A stretch of DNA of 64,000 nucleotides from the NCBI GenBank assembly GCA_003254925.1, contig QANZ01029560.1, forward strand, positions 278,506-342,505, in the 5' to 3' direction. The position numbers were made by a program, and so were the translations under genes. The notes below the pieces were generated by a model. The model was not told where the DNA came from. It saw only the letters and a list, made by a program, of their open reading frames with translations, and searched no databases. The stretch comes from Chamaecrista fasciculata (taxonomy: Eukaryota; Streptophyta; Magnoliopsida; Fabales; Fabaceae). Positions 35,101 through 46,385 of this stretch are shown here, in pieces (within the stretch, counting starts at the first letter, position 1; each line of letters begins with the position of its first letter).

Positions 35101-37060
35101 CTTCTGCATCAACTGATTCTTCTCTCCCTCTCATGCCAACTAGAGTTAGTACTCGTCCTAAGCATCCTCCTCCCCATCTCCAAGATTACATTTGTAATCT
35201 CTCCACTCATCATCCCCATATTTCTCATTTTTCTTCTGACTATGCTGCTTTTATGACTAATGTTTCCAAAATTCTTGAACCACATACTTACAAACAGGCT
35301 GCTAAGGATCCTCAATGGGTACTTGCCATGAATCAAGAGCTGCAAGCTCTTGAGCAAAACAATACATGGGTTCTCACTACTCTTCCAGAGGGTAAAAAAA
35401 CCATTGGCACTAAGTGGGTTTATCGTATCAAATACCATTCTGATGGCTCTGTAGAAAGATTTAAAGCCCGTTTAGTTGCCAAAGGGTATAACCAAATTCT
35501 TGGTCTTGATTATATTGACAATTTTTCACCTGTTGCTAAGGTTGTCACTGTCAGAACATTCATTTCAGTTGCTACTTGCAAGGGATGGCCAATTCATCAA
35601 TTGGACATTAATAATGCCTTTCTTCATGGCTTTCTCAAAGAAGAAGTTTACTTAGACATCCCTGAAGGTTATACCAAAGCTACAGCTGACCAAGTATGCA
35701 AATTAAATCGATCCTTATATGGTCTAAAGCAAGCATCGAGAGAATGGAATTGTGAGTTTACTGATAAAATCCTGAAATTTGGCTTTACTCAGTCTACCAA
35801 TGATCATTGCTTGTTTATCAAGGATTGTTCTCAAGGCTTTATTGCCTTAATTCTCTATGTTGATGATATGCTCTTGACTGGCCCATGTGAAGCTGAACTC
35901 ATAGAAGTTAAGCAATACTTAGATTCAGTCTTTAGTATTAAGGACTTGGGTCTTGCTAAATATTTTTTAGGGGTTGAAATTGCCCGCAGCACTGAAGGTA
36001 CCTTTCTTTGCCAAAGAAAATACATCCTAGACATTATTCATGACACACACCTAGACAATGCCACACCAGTCATCACTCCCCTACCTAAAGGCCACAAATT
36101 TGACAGCAAATCACCTCTTCTCACTGACCCGGAACCTTACAGACGTCTCATTGGGCGTTTGCTTTACCTTAACCTCACCAGACCTGACCTTACCTTCAGT
36201 GTACAACAGCTGAGCCAATTTATGGCCACCCCGTGTGATACTCATATGCAGGCTGCCCTTCATATAGTCAAATACCTCAAAGGTACTTCTACCTTTGGTC
36301 TATATTATTCCTCTGCTTCTACTCTGCATCTTGAGGCATATAGTGACAGTGATTGGGCCTCTTGTCCTCTAACACGTCGCTCATTATCCGGTTACTGCAT
36401 TATGCTTGGATCCAATGCCATATCATGGAAAGCCAAGAAACAATCTACAGTGGCAAGATCCTCTTGTGAAGCTGAATATCGCAGCATGGCAAACACTGTA
36501 TGTGAACTTCTTTGGATCACCTACTTGTTGAAAGATTTCAAAATCCATCCTCCAACTCCTATACCACTTTGGTGCGACAACAAATCCGCTTTACACATCA
36601 CTGCCAACCCTGTGTTCCACGAGCGCACCAAACATATAGAAATCGACTGCCATGTTGTTCGTGATCGATTTAAAGAAGGTTTGATCATTCCCCAACATAT
36701 TCCTTCTCACCTTCAACTTGCTGACTTGTTCACCAAGGCATTGGCTTCACCACAGCTTCGATCACTCATGTCCAAGTTGGGGCTTCTTCCTCATACGCCT
36801 CCAACTTGAAGGGGGGATGTACAAATATTTTTTCCATGTCATTCTTTATTCCACGTGTATTTTACATTTTTTTCCTTCCTTTCTTTTGCTGTAAATATCA
36901 GATAGAAAGCTTCTAGAATAGCCAGCTGTAGGAAGTTAGTTAGCATTGTTTTCTGTGATTTCTGTATTGGTTTTCACGCATTATTCTTTTTCGGTTGTAT
37001 ATATGTATTGCAAAATCCAGTAATGAAATCATTCCATTTCGTTCTATCTTATTCCGTGCA
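32181..37060 (+). mobile_element. Ty1/Copia LTR retrotransposon, looks whole, LTRs identical
   Basis: The LTRs 32181-32423 and 36818-37060 are each 243 bp, and I found no difference between them. The target duplication gttct is at 32176-32180 and 37061-37065. The primer-binding site TGGTATCAACGC follows the 5' LTR and a purine tract gaaggggggA precedes the 3' LTR. One long gag-pol frame, about 1443 residues from the likely start at 32478, covers gag, zinc knuckle, protease, integrase, reverse transcriptase and RNase H in Copia order. Identical LTRs make it one of the youngest elements in the window. Its protein is clearly related to that of the element at 10773-15532, but the LTRs are different in sequence, so they are distinct families. 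Confidence 0.95.
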
Positions 37061-37065
37061 GTTCT

Positions 37066-38189
37066 AATATAATAATATATTTGACCTTACATAGTTATAT
37101 TGGTACCCCACTTTTTTCCATATTTATTTCCACATAATAATATTATATTGGAATTTTACCAACTTTACCAAAATCTAACTTTAACTTATCCAATTTCTTA
37201 ATTTTTAGCTTTTAAAAACTATGAGCTGGACAATTAGAATTATGTCCACTCTCTTTTCTTTGGGCCAACTGTCTAATGTCTAATGTCTTGTTCGAGTCAT
37301 ATGCATGTTGTAATAATTACCAAAGGAAAAAGAAATAACTTTTTGTAATTGTAATTTATTTCATAATTATCCAAAATAGTTTTTCAAAATATTAAACACG
37401 GTTGATTTAAAATAACTAATTCTAAAATGATTATAAATTAGAATTATTATATTATTTCTATTAGAAGTTAAAAGGGATATTTTATTAAATTTTGTTTTTA
37501 ATTAATAATAAATAGATTACATTTATGAAAATATGTTTTATTACTTCAGTTATGAAATAAGTTTCTTTCCTTATTTTCAAGAACCAAGTATTAATTAATA
37601 TTCACCTTGAATTTCTTCCCTTAATAATAAATAGATTAAATTTATATATCCATAATGATCTATCTATTTTTTTTTTTTTGTGAGGAATGATGTATCTATT
37701 TACTTAACCTACTCCCATATTGATAATCCCAATTATTATAGAAATACCATTTAATTGACTTGTGCTTGTTTGAACAATTTTAATTAATCATGTTTTTATT
37801 TGATGAGAAGAAATATGATCTTTATAAAATTTCTCTTCCAATACAATTTAATGGGATTCATATAAATCATGTCTTCATCTATCATATTCCAAGTACTTAG
37901 ATCGATCAAAACTTCGATTCCATTTGAATTGTTCATTTTCAAATGATATCTATAGTCTTTAAAATTTTCAAGGTTTAACTTTCCTAAGCAATTATCGAGA
38001 ATTAGCACCTCATTTTTTCGTTGAAAATTCTTATCTTCAAGTATATATTCTTTTTCGAAAGATTTTATCTTCTTATTTGAACATGGATTAATTTGTCCAC
38101 AGACAATAAAAAAAAAAGTGAAAAATACATTTTAGTCATAAAAGAGAATTTAATTCATGCTAATTAGTTTCTATAAATATGATTTGTTT
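37066..38189. other. AT-rich intergenic, no gene recognised
   Basis: Very AT-rich, with T runs and one short open frame (37796-38008, minus) that has no recognisable content. The start (37066-37200) is the original flank of the Copia insertion. Confidence 0.55.
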
Positions 38190-40589
38190 GATATCATACT
38201 AGTAATAAACAAGATAAAATGCTTCTCTTCTATCACTTTTGCCTCCTTAGCTACACCTTCTTCCACCTCAACCATCAATAAATTCCAAAAATACAAGATA
38301 AAAAAATGAATTATGACCAATGTCAAAAGAACCACGTTGTCAGCATCGTTAGCCACACCGTCGATGGTTTTTTTTTTTTTTTTCAGAAAGGACAAACCTT
38401 CATTTATCGTAAAATGGCACAAGACCATACATCAAGGGAGACCAAGTAAGGTCTAGATCTAGCAATGAACACATAGCCTTACGCTCCTTAGATTAGACTA
38501 CATACATCAGTATAGGAGAAGAGAAGGAAATCCTAGGCAACACACCTAAGAATAAGATAAAACTGGATCTCCTATACATACATCAGATCTACTAAAAATC
38601 AGAAACAAAGAAAACTTGGAAGATTTCTCAAAGAGGCAACACACCTCTCCACTAGAGATCCATCTTCTTACTCGTTTCCTTCTTCAAATTTTGCTCCAAG
38701 TGTAGATCTAAGAACAACAAACCAGAAGAAAAAACACCCTTTCCTATTGAAAGGGAGAAAATTCTCCCCTATTGGGAGCAAAAGACCTCCCTAGTGGAGG
38801 AAGATACTAGAAAGCCTACCTAAAGGAGGGAGAAGAGGGCCACCACCATTGAAACGACGGCAGTCCCAGCGAAATCCACAGGTGCGGCTAAATCTGGAGC
38901 GAGAGTGGAGAGATGCACGACGGCTAGGGTTTTGGTTTCCACTACGCCGTCGATGGTTGCCGTGAGTTTTTCATTGTAGCTGGTGAGGAAGGCACACTAT
39001 CACCGCAACTTTCAATTGGGCACTTGGCCCAAACTATGAATGCACCAAACCAACATGTAAACTTCATCTGTTTTCAAAATTTGTACTTGTTCTAAGTATA
39101 TATTGAAAAAAAAATTGTTACTTTTAAGGTACAAAACTAAGTAGAACCACACAAGAGACAATGAAGAGCATCATTTCTCTTACCTTTGGTAAATCAATGA
39201 GTCAATTCAAAGACACTACTAACTCGAAGCTTTCTCCAATGCCATCTTCATTTTTACACACCATGCTAAAGAAACAAACCATATTGTTAATGGGATAGAG
39301 TGTAAAATTATTGAGTGACTATAAGATGGTATTAAATGTCTCTATTTATATTGGTTTGGATACACACAGTATTTGGTTCGGTCCACAGTTTGTGGTGGGA
39401 AGATCGAAGAATGATTTCTAGTTTTGATGGTTGTTTGTGGTTTAAGGTTTCTGGTTTTCGGAAACTGTGAACTGAGTAAAGATAATCATATTTTCTATCT
39501 GAGTCATATCTTACAATGCTAAAATAATTAATGTATAAATCTTTTGTAAAACATTTTTTGTAAACCATATCCTCAATCTATCCAAGTCACATGTTGCGAT
39601 ATCAAAAGAATAACTGTGTAAATATTTTTGTAAAATATTTTCTAATTATCTCAAGTATATTTATATTTCTTGTTTGTGGTTTTAAATTTTTGAAAACTAT
39701 ATATAATCTATGAAAAATAACCATGCCCTAGATTATTATTAGGAGCACATAATTTTTTATCTTGAGTCCACAATTTATGATTTTAATATTTGTTTGTGGT
39801 TTCTAGTTTCTTAAATCTGTGAACTAAGCGAAGATAACCGTGTCCTTAGCCAGCCTGAGTCACATGTTATATATAATAAAAAAGTGTATAAATCATTCAT
39901 AAAATATTTTTTTAATTATCTCAAGGATATTTATGTTGCTTGTTTGTGGTTTATTATTTTTCAAAACTGTAAACTAGCTAGGCGAAGATAATTATGTTCT
40001 TAATATGTCTGAGTCACATATTGTGATATGTAAGGAATAAATGTATTATCTCAAGTATTTTTATAATATATTGAATATAATTTTCATTTCTTTAATTTTC
40101 TTCCTTTTAAAATTTCTAAGATCATTATTTTTCTTCCCTTATTATTGTTCTTTTGTTACCATGGGAACATACAATGTGACTTATCCACAACATTAAAAAT
40201 TATATATTAAAAGGTATATTTTATATTAATAATAAATGGATTACATTTATGAAAACATATTATTATTTCAGATATGAAATAAGTTTCATTCCTTATTTTC
40301 TTGAGCCATTAATTAATATTTTCTTTAATTTTCTTCCTTTTAAAACTTAAAAGAATATTATTTTCCTCCTATTACTATTGTTCTTTTTTACTACTTAATT
40401 TGGTGATCATATGAAATGGTAGTTTCGCCTTTGTATTCTGTTTGTCTATATCTTTCCATACAACAAGAAAAACTTGTCCGTGATATATATTTAGGTCAGG
40501 CCAAACTAAGTTAATTGGGCCTAATCGGGCCGCTGGCCATCTTTTTTAAATTTTAATTTTTTATTTGGACTATTTGTTTATTTTATATA
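38190..40589 (-). repeat. module copy B of the array
   Basis: It carries the same upstream box (TATAAATAG, about 39342-39350), ATG (39282) and exon-like segment MVCFFSMVCKNEDGIG...ESFELV as copy A. A TGA interrupts the frame where copy C has an Arg codon. Its left part is shared with copy A and contains the poly(A)-tailed insertion at 38370-38946. Its right part (39350-40589) is AT-rich 'ttgtggtttctagttt' and 'gataaccatgtcct' repeats shared with copies C and D. It ends in a block shared with 45580-45690 ('gttaattgggcctaatcggg'). Confidence 0.6.
38370..38946 (-). mobile_element. poly(A)-tailed retroinsertion with 12-bp target duplication
   Basis: ccgtcgatggtt occurs at 38358-38369 and again at 38947-38958, bracketing 577 bp. 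Next to the left copy is a T run, so the inserted strand is minus and ends in poly(A) after 'gaaggtttgtcctttctg'. The 5' end reads gtagtggaaaccaaaaccct and is GC-rich (about 38800-38946). Exact 12-bp duplication plus poly(A) shows LINE-type retroposition. It has no clear pol III boxes, so it is more likely a 5'-truncated or internally deleted LINE, or a processed RNA copy, than a tRNA SINE. No coding frame is recognised. Confidence 0.75.
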
Positions 40590-40864
40590 GGCCAAAGTCC
40601 TATTTTAGTCCCTTAGTTATGCTCATTGTTTCAAATTGGTCCCTCAGTTATTTTTCGTTCTATATTGGTCCCTCAGTTTTCCAAAACTTGACACAATTGG
40701 TCCCTCAAACGTTTTCCACCCATTTTTTCGGTAAAAAATAAAAGACAAAATTGATTTTTAACTCCTAAAAACTTAAATTTTTACATTAAGGACCTTTTTC
40801 TCTATAATAGAACCAAAATATAAAAAAAAAAAAAGAGTTTTAGTTTAATTCACACTAAAAAAGA

Positions 40865-40909
<45 letters not shown>

Positions 40910-40944
40910 NNNNNNNNNNNNNNNNNNNNNNNNNNNNNNNNNNN

Positions 40945-40995
<51 letters not shown>

Positions 40996-41490
40996 AACGG
41001 CGAATCGTGATACACCTAGCACTCCATCGATTCAATCCACATAAATTGATCGGCGGTCGTCGACGTCCCTGTCGTCGGCAAATTTATGGACGACCGAAAC
41101 CCCTCTTCATCAGTACCATTAGTACCATCATTGGCGAATCTATGGACTTCGCTGCTTCTATTGCAGGAAATAGAGTATCGAACTTCGAGCTCTGTTTCGT
41201 CGTTATCGTTGTCGTCTTCGTTCGCTTGGATCTTCTTCTACGGGACGAGTACGACTCGTCTGATTCGGATCCTCAGCCATCTTCGTTGTCGTCGCGATTC
41301 GAAGATTAGACCGTCGAAACAGAATCTTTGATTGGATTTGGCACCACGACGGTGCGGGAGGAAGACGATGAAGATGGAGATCGAGCGGCGGCGGTAGCAG
41401 CAGTGGCGATTAAGGAGTTTTGTGTTGTAGGATACTCCGACGACGAGGGTTTTGGAGGTAAGAGAAGTTTGGCCAAGAGAGATCATATGT
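40590..41490 (+). mobile_element. third long-TIR MULE-like element, with captured GC-rich sequence
   Basis: The left arm 40590-40868 matches the arms at 16515 and 30396, beginning ggccaaagtcctattttagt. It runs into a (CT)n tract that contains the 35-base N gap (40910-40944). A GC-rich, exon-like core follows (about 40994-41480). I could not find a right arm before the next module copy starts near 41500, so the element is truncated or recombined. In module copy D the equivalent place ('gtttattttatata') has no insertion, which marks the left boundary. Confidence 0.65.
41007..41480 (+). pseudogene. captured gene fragment of unknown origin
   Basis: Codon-like, GC-rich sequence inside the element at 40590. 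One phase reads ELCFVVIVVVFVRLDLLLRD, then EYDSSDSDPQPSSLSSRFED to a stop at 41309, then continues in the same phase with TVETESLIGFGTTTVREEDD and further to about 41480. The composition (a hydrophobic stretch, then Ser/Asp-rich, then acidic) suggests part of a membrane-anchored plant protein, but I do not recognise the family. By analogy with 16760-17254 it was probably captured from a host gene. Confidence 0.4.
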
Positions 41491-41499
41491 GGCCTCCCA

Positions 41500-42610
41500 T
41501 GGCTTTTCTGCTATTAACATTGGCCTTTACTTCATCTTGCATTCCAAATGGGCACTTGAGCATGTTTATGGATGCACCCAAACAACACAAATGGACATTG
41601 GCATTAATCAAATGGACGTGTAGCTTCATTAATCAACCAGAATGCTCACCCATTGACATTGGCCTTTACTTCTAATTCTTCTTGTATTCCAAAATAGCCA
41701 CCTAGCTCAAACTACGAATGCACCAAAATAACATGTATGCTTTTCACACATATAGATAAAATCACAATTGATAATTAAGCTCAAATTAAGAGTATTATTT
41801 CTATTACCTTCTGGTAAATCAATGAGTCGATTTAAAAACATTAGCTCAAAGCTTTCTCCAGTGGCATCTTCACTCTCATCTTCATCATCTTCACACATCA
41901 TGCTAAGGAAGAAAACCATATTGTTATTGATGAGATAGAATGTAAAATTATTGTGTGACGATAAGTTGGTATCAAATGTCTCTATTTATAATGGTTGGTG
42001 CACACAGTTTTTTTATCTTAAACCCACAGTTTCTAGTGGACAAGTCTCTAGTTTTGATGCTTTTGTGGTTTGTCGTTTTCGATTTTTGAAAATAGTAAAC
42101 TAGATGAAAATAATCATGTCCTCGAACTGTCTGAGTCACGTGTTGCAATATCAAAATAATAAGTGTATAAATTATTTTGTAAAAGATATTCTAATTATCT
42201 CAAGTATATTTATATTGCTTGTTTGTCAGTTGTGGCTTCTGGTATTTTAAAACTGTGAACTAGGTGAAGATAACCAAGTCCTCAATCTATCCAAGTCACA
42301 TGGTACGATATCAAAAGAACAAATGTGTAAATCTTTTTGTAAAATATTTTCTAATTATCTCAAGTATATATTTATATTTCTTGTTTGTGCTTTCTAATTT
42401 TTTAAGACTATCATCTATAAAAAATAACCATGTCCTAGATTATTATTTGGAGCACATAATTTTTTATCTTGAGTCCACAATTTCTGGTGGACCAGGTTTT
42501 TGATTTTAATATTTATTTGTGGTTTGCGGTTTTCAGTTTCTGAAATCTATGAACTAGGCGAAGATAACCACGTCTCCAGTCAGTCTGAGTTACATGTTAT
42601 TATATCAAAT
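41500..42610 (-). repeat. module copy C of the array
   Basis: This is the best preserved exon-like segment: ATG at 41919, MVFFLSMMCEDDEDESEDAT then GESFELMFLNRLIDLPE, uninterrupted to a GTAATAG donor-like site (exon-like 41808-41919). The TATAAATAG box is at about 41983-41991. The left flank contains 'ttccaaatgggcac' and 'tcaaactacgaatgcaccaaa' blocks shared with copy D. The right flank has the 'ttgtggtttctggttt' repeats shared with B and D. Confidence 0.6.
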
Positions 42611-42615
42611 GAATA

Positions 42616-42975
42616 AGGCTCTGTTCGTTTGCGCTTATAATAAAATTTGTTCTGATTATAATCATAGTATGATTATAATCAAAGTTGATTATTTGTGTAT
42701 TTGTGTTTGGATGAAAGTTGATTATTTGGTGTAAAATTATTGAAATGGGTATGTAATGATTGTGATTGGTAGATAGAAGGGTAAGGAAATTGATAAATTG
42801 TATAGGGGTAAAAATGGAAGAAAAAGTTGGAAAAAGTAGGAAAAAGTAAGATGTGATTTGATTATAATCAAAGTGTGTTTGGATGTGATTGTTGCTTTTA
42901 AAAAAAAATCAAATTTTGTCACTGTTTACCTTGGGAATCGTGAAAATATGATTATAATCATAGGCAACTTGTGAG
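42616..42975. mobile_element. MITE-like insert with repeated gattataatc palindromes
   Basis: It begins ggctctgttcgtttgc, resembling PIF/hAT MITE ends, and contains several gattataatc palindromes and 'tttggatg' motifs. I found no matching right terminus, so it may be truncated near 42975. It interrupts the C-D junction of the module array. Confidence 0.4.
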
Positions 42976-43399
42976 GTGCTTATTTGGTTTGGTCGATCAT
43001 TCTATTTTTGCCTCCGAAATGGTGGACCAAAAGGACTAAAGTGTAGTAATCAAGCCCCGACATTCGGTGGACTATCAAAAAAATGGTCCACCGTTTGACA
43101 CAAGATGAGAGAGAATGTAAAAAAGCACTCCGGACCCGAAAAAAATTTCAAGATGAGAGAGAATGTAAAAAAGAGTAGATCATGATTAATATTTCTTTTT
43201 TGTGCCTGAAGTACCACTTCAATCGCTGATTGCTACATTACCAACATTTCCATGGCATCTTGCAACACCTAAATGTTCCAAGTTCTCCTATGTATGTATA
43301 TATACATATATATCTAATCTGATCGTTCATATCAGCTAAAGAAACATTAATTTTATTATACAATACTTTGAAGCCATATGTGATTTCTGCCTAATTCCT

Positions 43400-45049
43400 G
43401 AGGATCGAAGGAACTTATGGCTTCATTAATCAACTACTTCATCTTGTATTCCAAATGGGCACTTGTGCCTGATTTTGGATGCACCCAAACAACACGTGAA
43501 CTTCATACACTTGAAGAAGCATTCTTTCAACCAAATGACACCAAAATAACATGGCCTTTCCTCCTACTTCCCTTAGACATTGGCCTTTATCTTCTACTTC
43601 TTCTTGTATTCCAAATGGGCACCTGGCCCAAACTATGAATGCACCAAAATAACATGTAAGTTTTCATATGCTTTTCACACATATAGATAAAAACACAATT
43701 CATAATTAAGCTCAAATTAAGAGTATTATTTCTATTACCTTTTGGTAAATCAATGAGTCAATTTAAAAACACTAGCTCAAAGCTTTCTCCCGTGGCTTCT
43801 TCACTCTCATCTTCATTATCTTCACACACCATGCTAAGGAAGAAAACCATATTTTTATTGGGATAGAATGTAAAACTATTGTGCGACTATAAGTTGGTAT
43901 CAAATGTTTCTATTTATCATGGTTGGAGCACACAGTTTTTTATCTTAAGCCCACGGTTTCTGTTAGACAGATTTCTGGTTTTGATGCTTTTGTGGTTTTT
44001 AGTTTTTGAAAACTGTGGACGAGGTGAAAATAATCATATCCTCAAACTGTCTGAGTCATGTGTTGCGATATCAAAAGAATAAGTGTATAAAATATTTTTT
44101 AAAAATATTTTCTAATCATCTCAATATATTTATATTGCTTGTTTGTCGTTTGTGGTTTCTAGTTTTTGAAAACTATAAACTAGGTAAAGATAACCATGTC
44201 CTCAATCTATCCATGTCACATGTTGTGATATCAAAAGAATAAATGTGTAAATCTTTTTTGTAAAACATTTTCTAATTATCTCAAGTATATTTATATTTCT
44301 TGTTTTTGGTTTCTAATTTTTGAAAAGTATGACCTATGAAAAAATAACCATGCCCTAGATTATTATTTGGAGCACATAATTTTTTATCTTGAGTCCACAA
44401 TTTCTGGTTTTAATATATGTATGTGGTTTCTAGTTTATGAAATCTGTGAATTAAGCAAAGATAACCATGTCCTCAATCATTTTGAATCACATGTTGTTAT
44501 ATAAAAAAAAAAAGAATAACTGTATAAATCGTTTCATAAAATATTTTTTAATTATCTCAAGGATATTTATATTGCTTGTTTGTGGTTTACCATTTTTGAA
44601 AATCATAAACTAGGCAAAGATGTTTTTAATTTGTGTGAGTCACATGTTGTGATATCTATGGAATAAGTGTATTATCTCAAGTATTTCTATAATATATTGA
44701 ATATAATTAATATTTTCTTTAATTTTCTTCCTTTTAAAATTTTTAAAATTATTATTTTTCTTCCATTATTATTGTTCTTTTGTTACCAAAGGAACATACA
44801 CCGATTCTTATCACAACATTAAAAATTATATATTAAAAGGTATATTTTGTATAAATAATAAATGGATTAGATTTATGAAAACATATTATTATTTCAGATA
44901 TGAAATAAGTTTCCTTCCTTATTTTCTTGTACCATTAATTAATATTTTCTTTAATTTTTTTCCTTTTAAAACTTAAAAGAGTATTATTTTCCTTCTATAT
45001 TTTTTGCCTAAAAAAAATAGAAGGAAAATAATATTGTTCTTTTTTACTA
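43400..45049 (-). repeat. module copy D of the array (continues at 45560-45700)
   Basis: The ATG at 43850 opens MVFFLSMVCEDNEDESEEAT then GESFELVFLN. A TGA follows at the same place as in copy B. The donor-like site gtaatag is at about 43732-43738. The upstream box is weaker (tgataaata, about 43912-43919). Further along the minus strand, a gggccag acceptor-like site at about 43630 is followed by GTGCCCATTTGGAATACAAG, which could be a second exon. The right end, after the MITE at 45050, is shared with the end of copy B. Confidence 0.6.
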
Positions 45050-45560
45050 GGGTTTGTTTGGTAGGAAAGAAAAGGGCTTTACATTGTAATTGGGCCCGTA
45101 TTCCAATACTTTCATGTGTTTGGTATGACAACTTGAGTTATATAAAGTGGATTAGAATGTAAAGGCATTTACATTACATAGTTCATTTTTCTTTACTTCA
45201 CATTTTTTATGTAATCCAAGTTTACCTAGGAAATTATGGTAGAATTTCTAATTTGCCCCTCTCACTCCCATCCCATCTTCTTCCTCTTTGATGAAACCGA
45301 GCCGGCGACGGCGACGGCGGACGGCGGTGAACGGCGGAGGAAGGTGGCGGATAGCGGCTGCGGCGGCCTTGAGGTGATTGTGGGAAGGGCATTTTTGTCA
45401 TTTTCTTTTTATATCTATTTTACTTTCCCTCCCATACATTTTTATACCAAACACTTTAAATATTTACCTACTTTACATTCCCTCAACTACTTTCCTTTCT
45501 CTCATAATTTTTCCATTGTAAAACACTTTACTTTACATACCTCTCAACATACCAAAAATC
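45050..45560. mobile_element. PIF/Harbinger-like MITE with GC-rich core
   Basis: It begins gggtttgtttggtaggaaag and ends 'aacataccaaaaatc', an imperfect inverted pair. The GC-rich core (45285-45370) and the pyrimidine-rich right half match the fragment at 10041-10359. Module copy B lacks this block ('ttttttacta' continues into unrelated sequence there), so it is an insertion. The open frame at 45236-45574 is non-genic. Confidence 0.6.
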
Positions 45561-45897
45561 TTTCCAATCAATAAGAAAAACGTGTACATGTGGATATATA
45601 TTTAGTTCAGGCCAAACAAGTTAATTGGGCCTAATCGGGCCACTGGCCATCTTTTTTAAATTTTTTTTTATTTGGACGATTTGTTTATTTTATATATTCT
45701 TGTTAACTTATTTATATTTATAAAATACATAAATTTAAATAAATTTACATTAATAAATTAAAAATTTCTTGTTTGGTTATCTATTAAAAAAATATTAATT
45801 TAATTAAATTTAAGCTTAGATTTTACTTATTTTTTAATGTACAATTCGTATTAGAGAAATTGTGTTCAACTCTAATAATTAAATTAGAACATAAAAT

Positions 45898-46085
45898 CAC
45901 ATTTGGTTGGTCTAGTGGTCGAGCTCACTAGGTTATTTAAGCAAGTGTCAAGGATTCAAATCCCGCCTTTTGTATACAACAACCAATTGACCAGCAGAAA
46001 CCTTTAAATGGAGCATAGATCCGCAGAAGATTAGTCTTTAACTTGTCAGGCTGAAAGATACCTTGGGCAATCAAAAAAAGGAAAA
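45898..46085 (+). mobile_element. tRNA-derived SINE
   Basis: Pol III boxes are visible: box A tggtctagtgg at about 45908 and box B ggattcaaatcc at about 45953. A 'ttgtatacaacaaccaatt' block and an A-rich end follow. A second copy of the same family is at 63569-63705, sharing 'ggttggtct', 'gctcact', 'atttaagcaagtgtc' and 'gtatac'. No clean target duplication was found. Confidence 0.65.
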
Positions 46086-46099
46086 TTCTATAAAAAGCT

Positions 46100-46235
46100 C
46101 TATAGCTTTAGCTAATGAATTTGTAGTCATTAGATCTACCTTTTTTATCTTAAGATTTGTGCAATAAAAATTATTGCACAAATCTCAAGATAAAAAAGTT
46201 AGATCCAATAGCTACAAATTCATTAGCTAAAGTTA
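46100..46235. mobile_element. foldback MITE, near-perfect palindrome
   Basis: The left arm tagctttagctaatgaattt through 'agatttgtgcaataa' is mirrored by 'ttattgcacaaatctcaaga' through 'cattagctaaagtta', with arms of about 65 bp and almost no loop. It would form a long hairpin if transcribed. Confidence 0.7.
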
Positions 46236-46385
46236 TCCCAATTTTGATGGCATAATCTCAAAAAAAAAAAAAAATAGAACATAAAACTCAGCTTTTTACA
46301 CTATATGCTATCTAGGAATCTCCCCCCTCCATTCTTCATTCTTTAGCTGGCTCTAAATTTATGGGCAAATACAAAAAAATATATA

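Noticed and set aside
40850-41035. Minus-strand frame of repeated Glu-Arg
   Set aside because: Translation of the (CT)n microsatellite and N gap.
45908-45965. tRNA gene
   Set aside because: Boxes A and B are present, but the acceptor and anticodon stems do not form; it is a SINE head.
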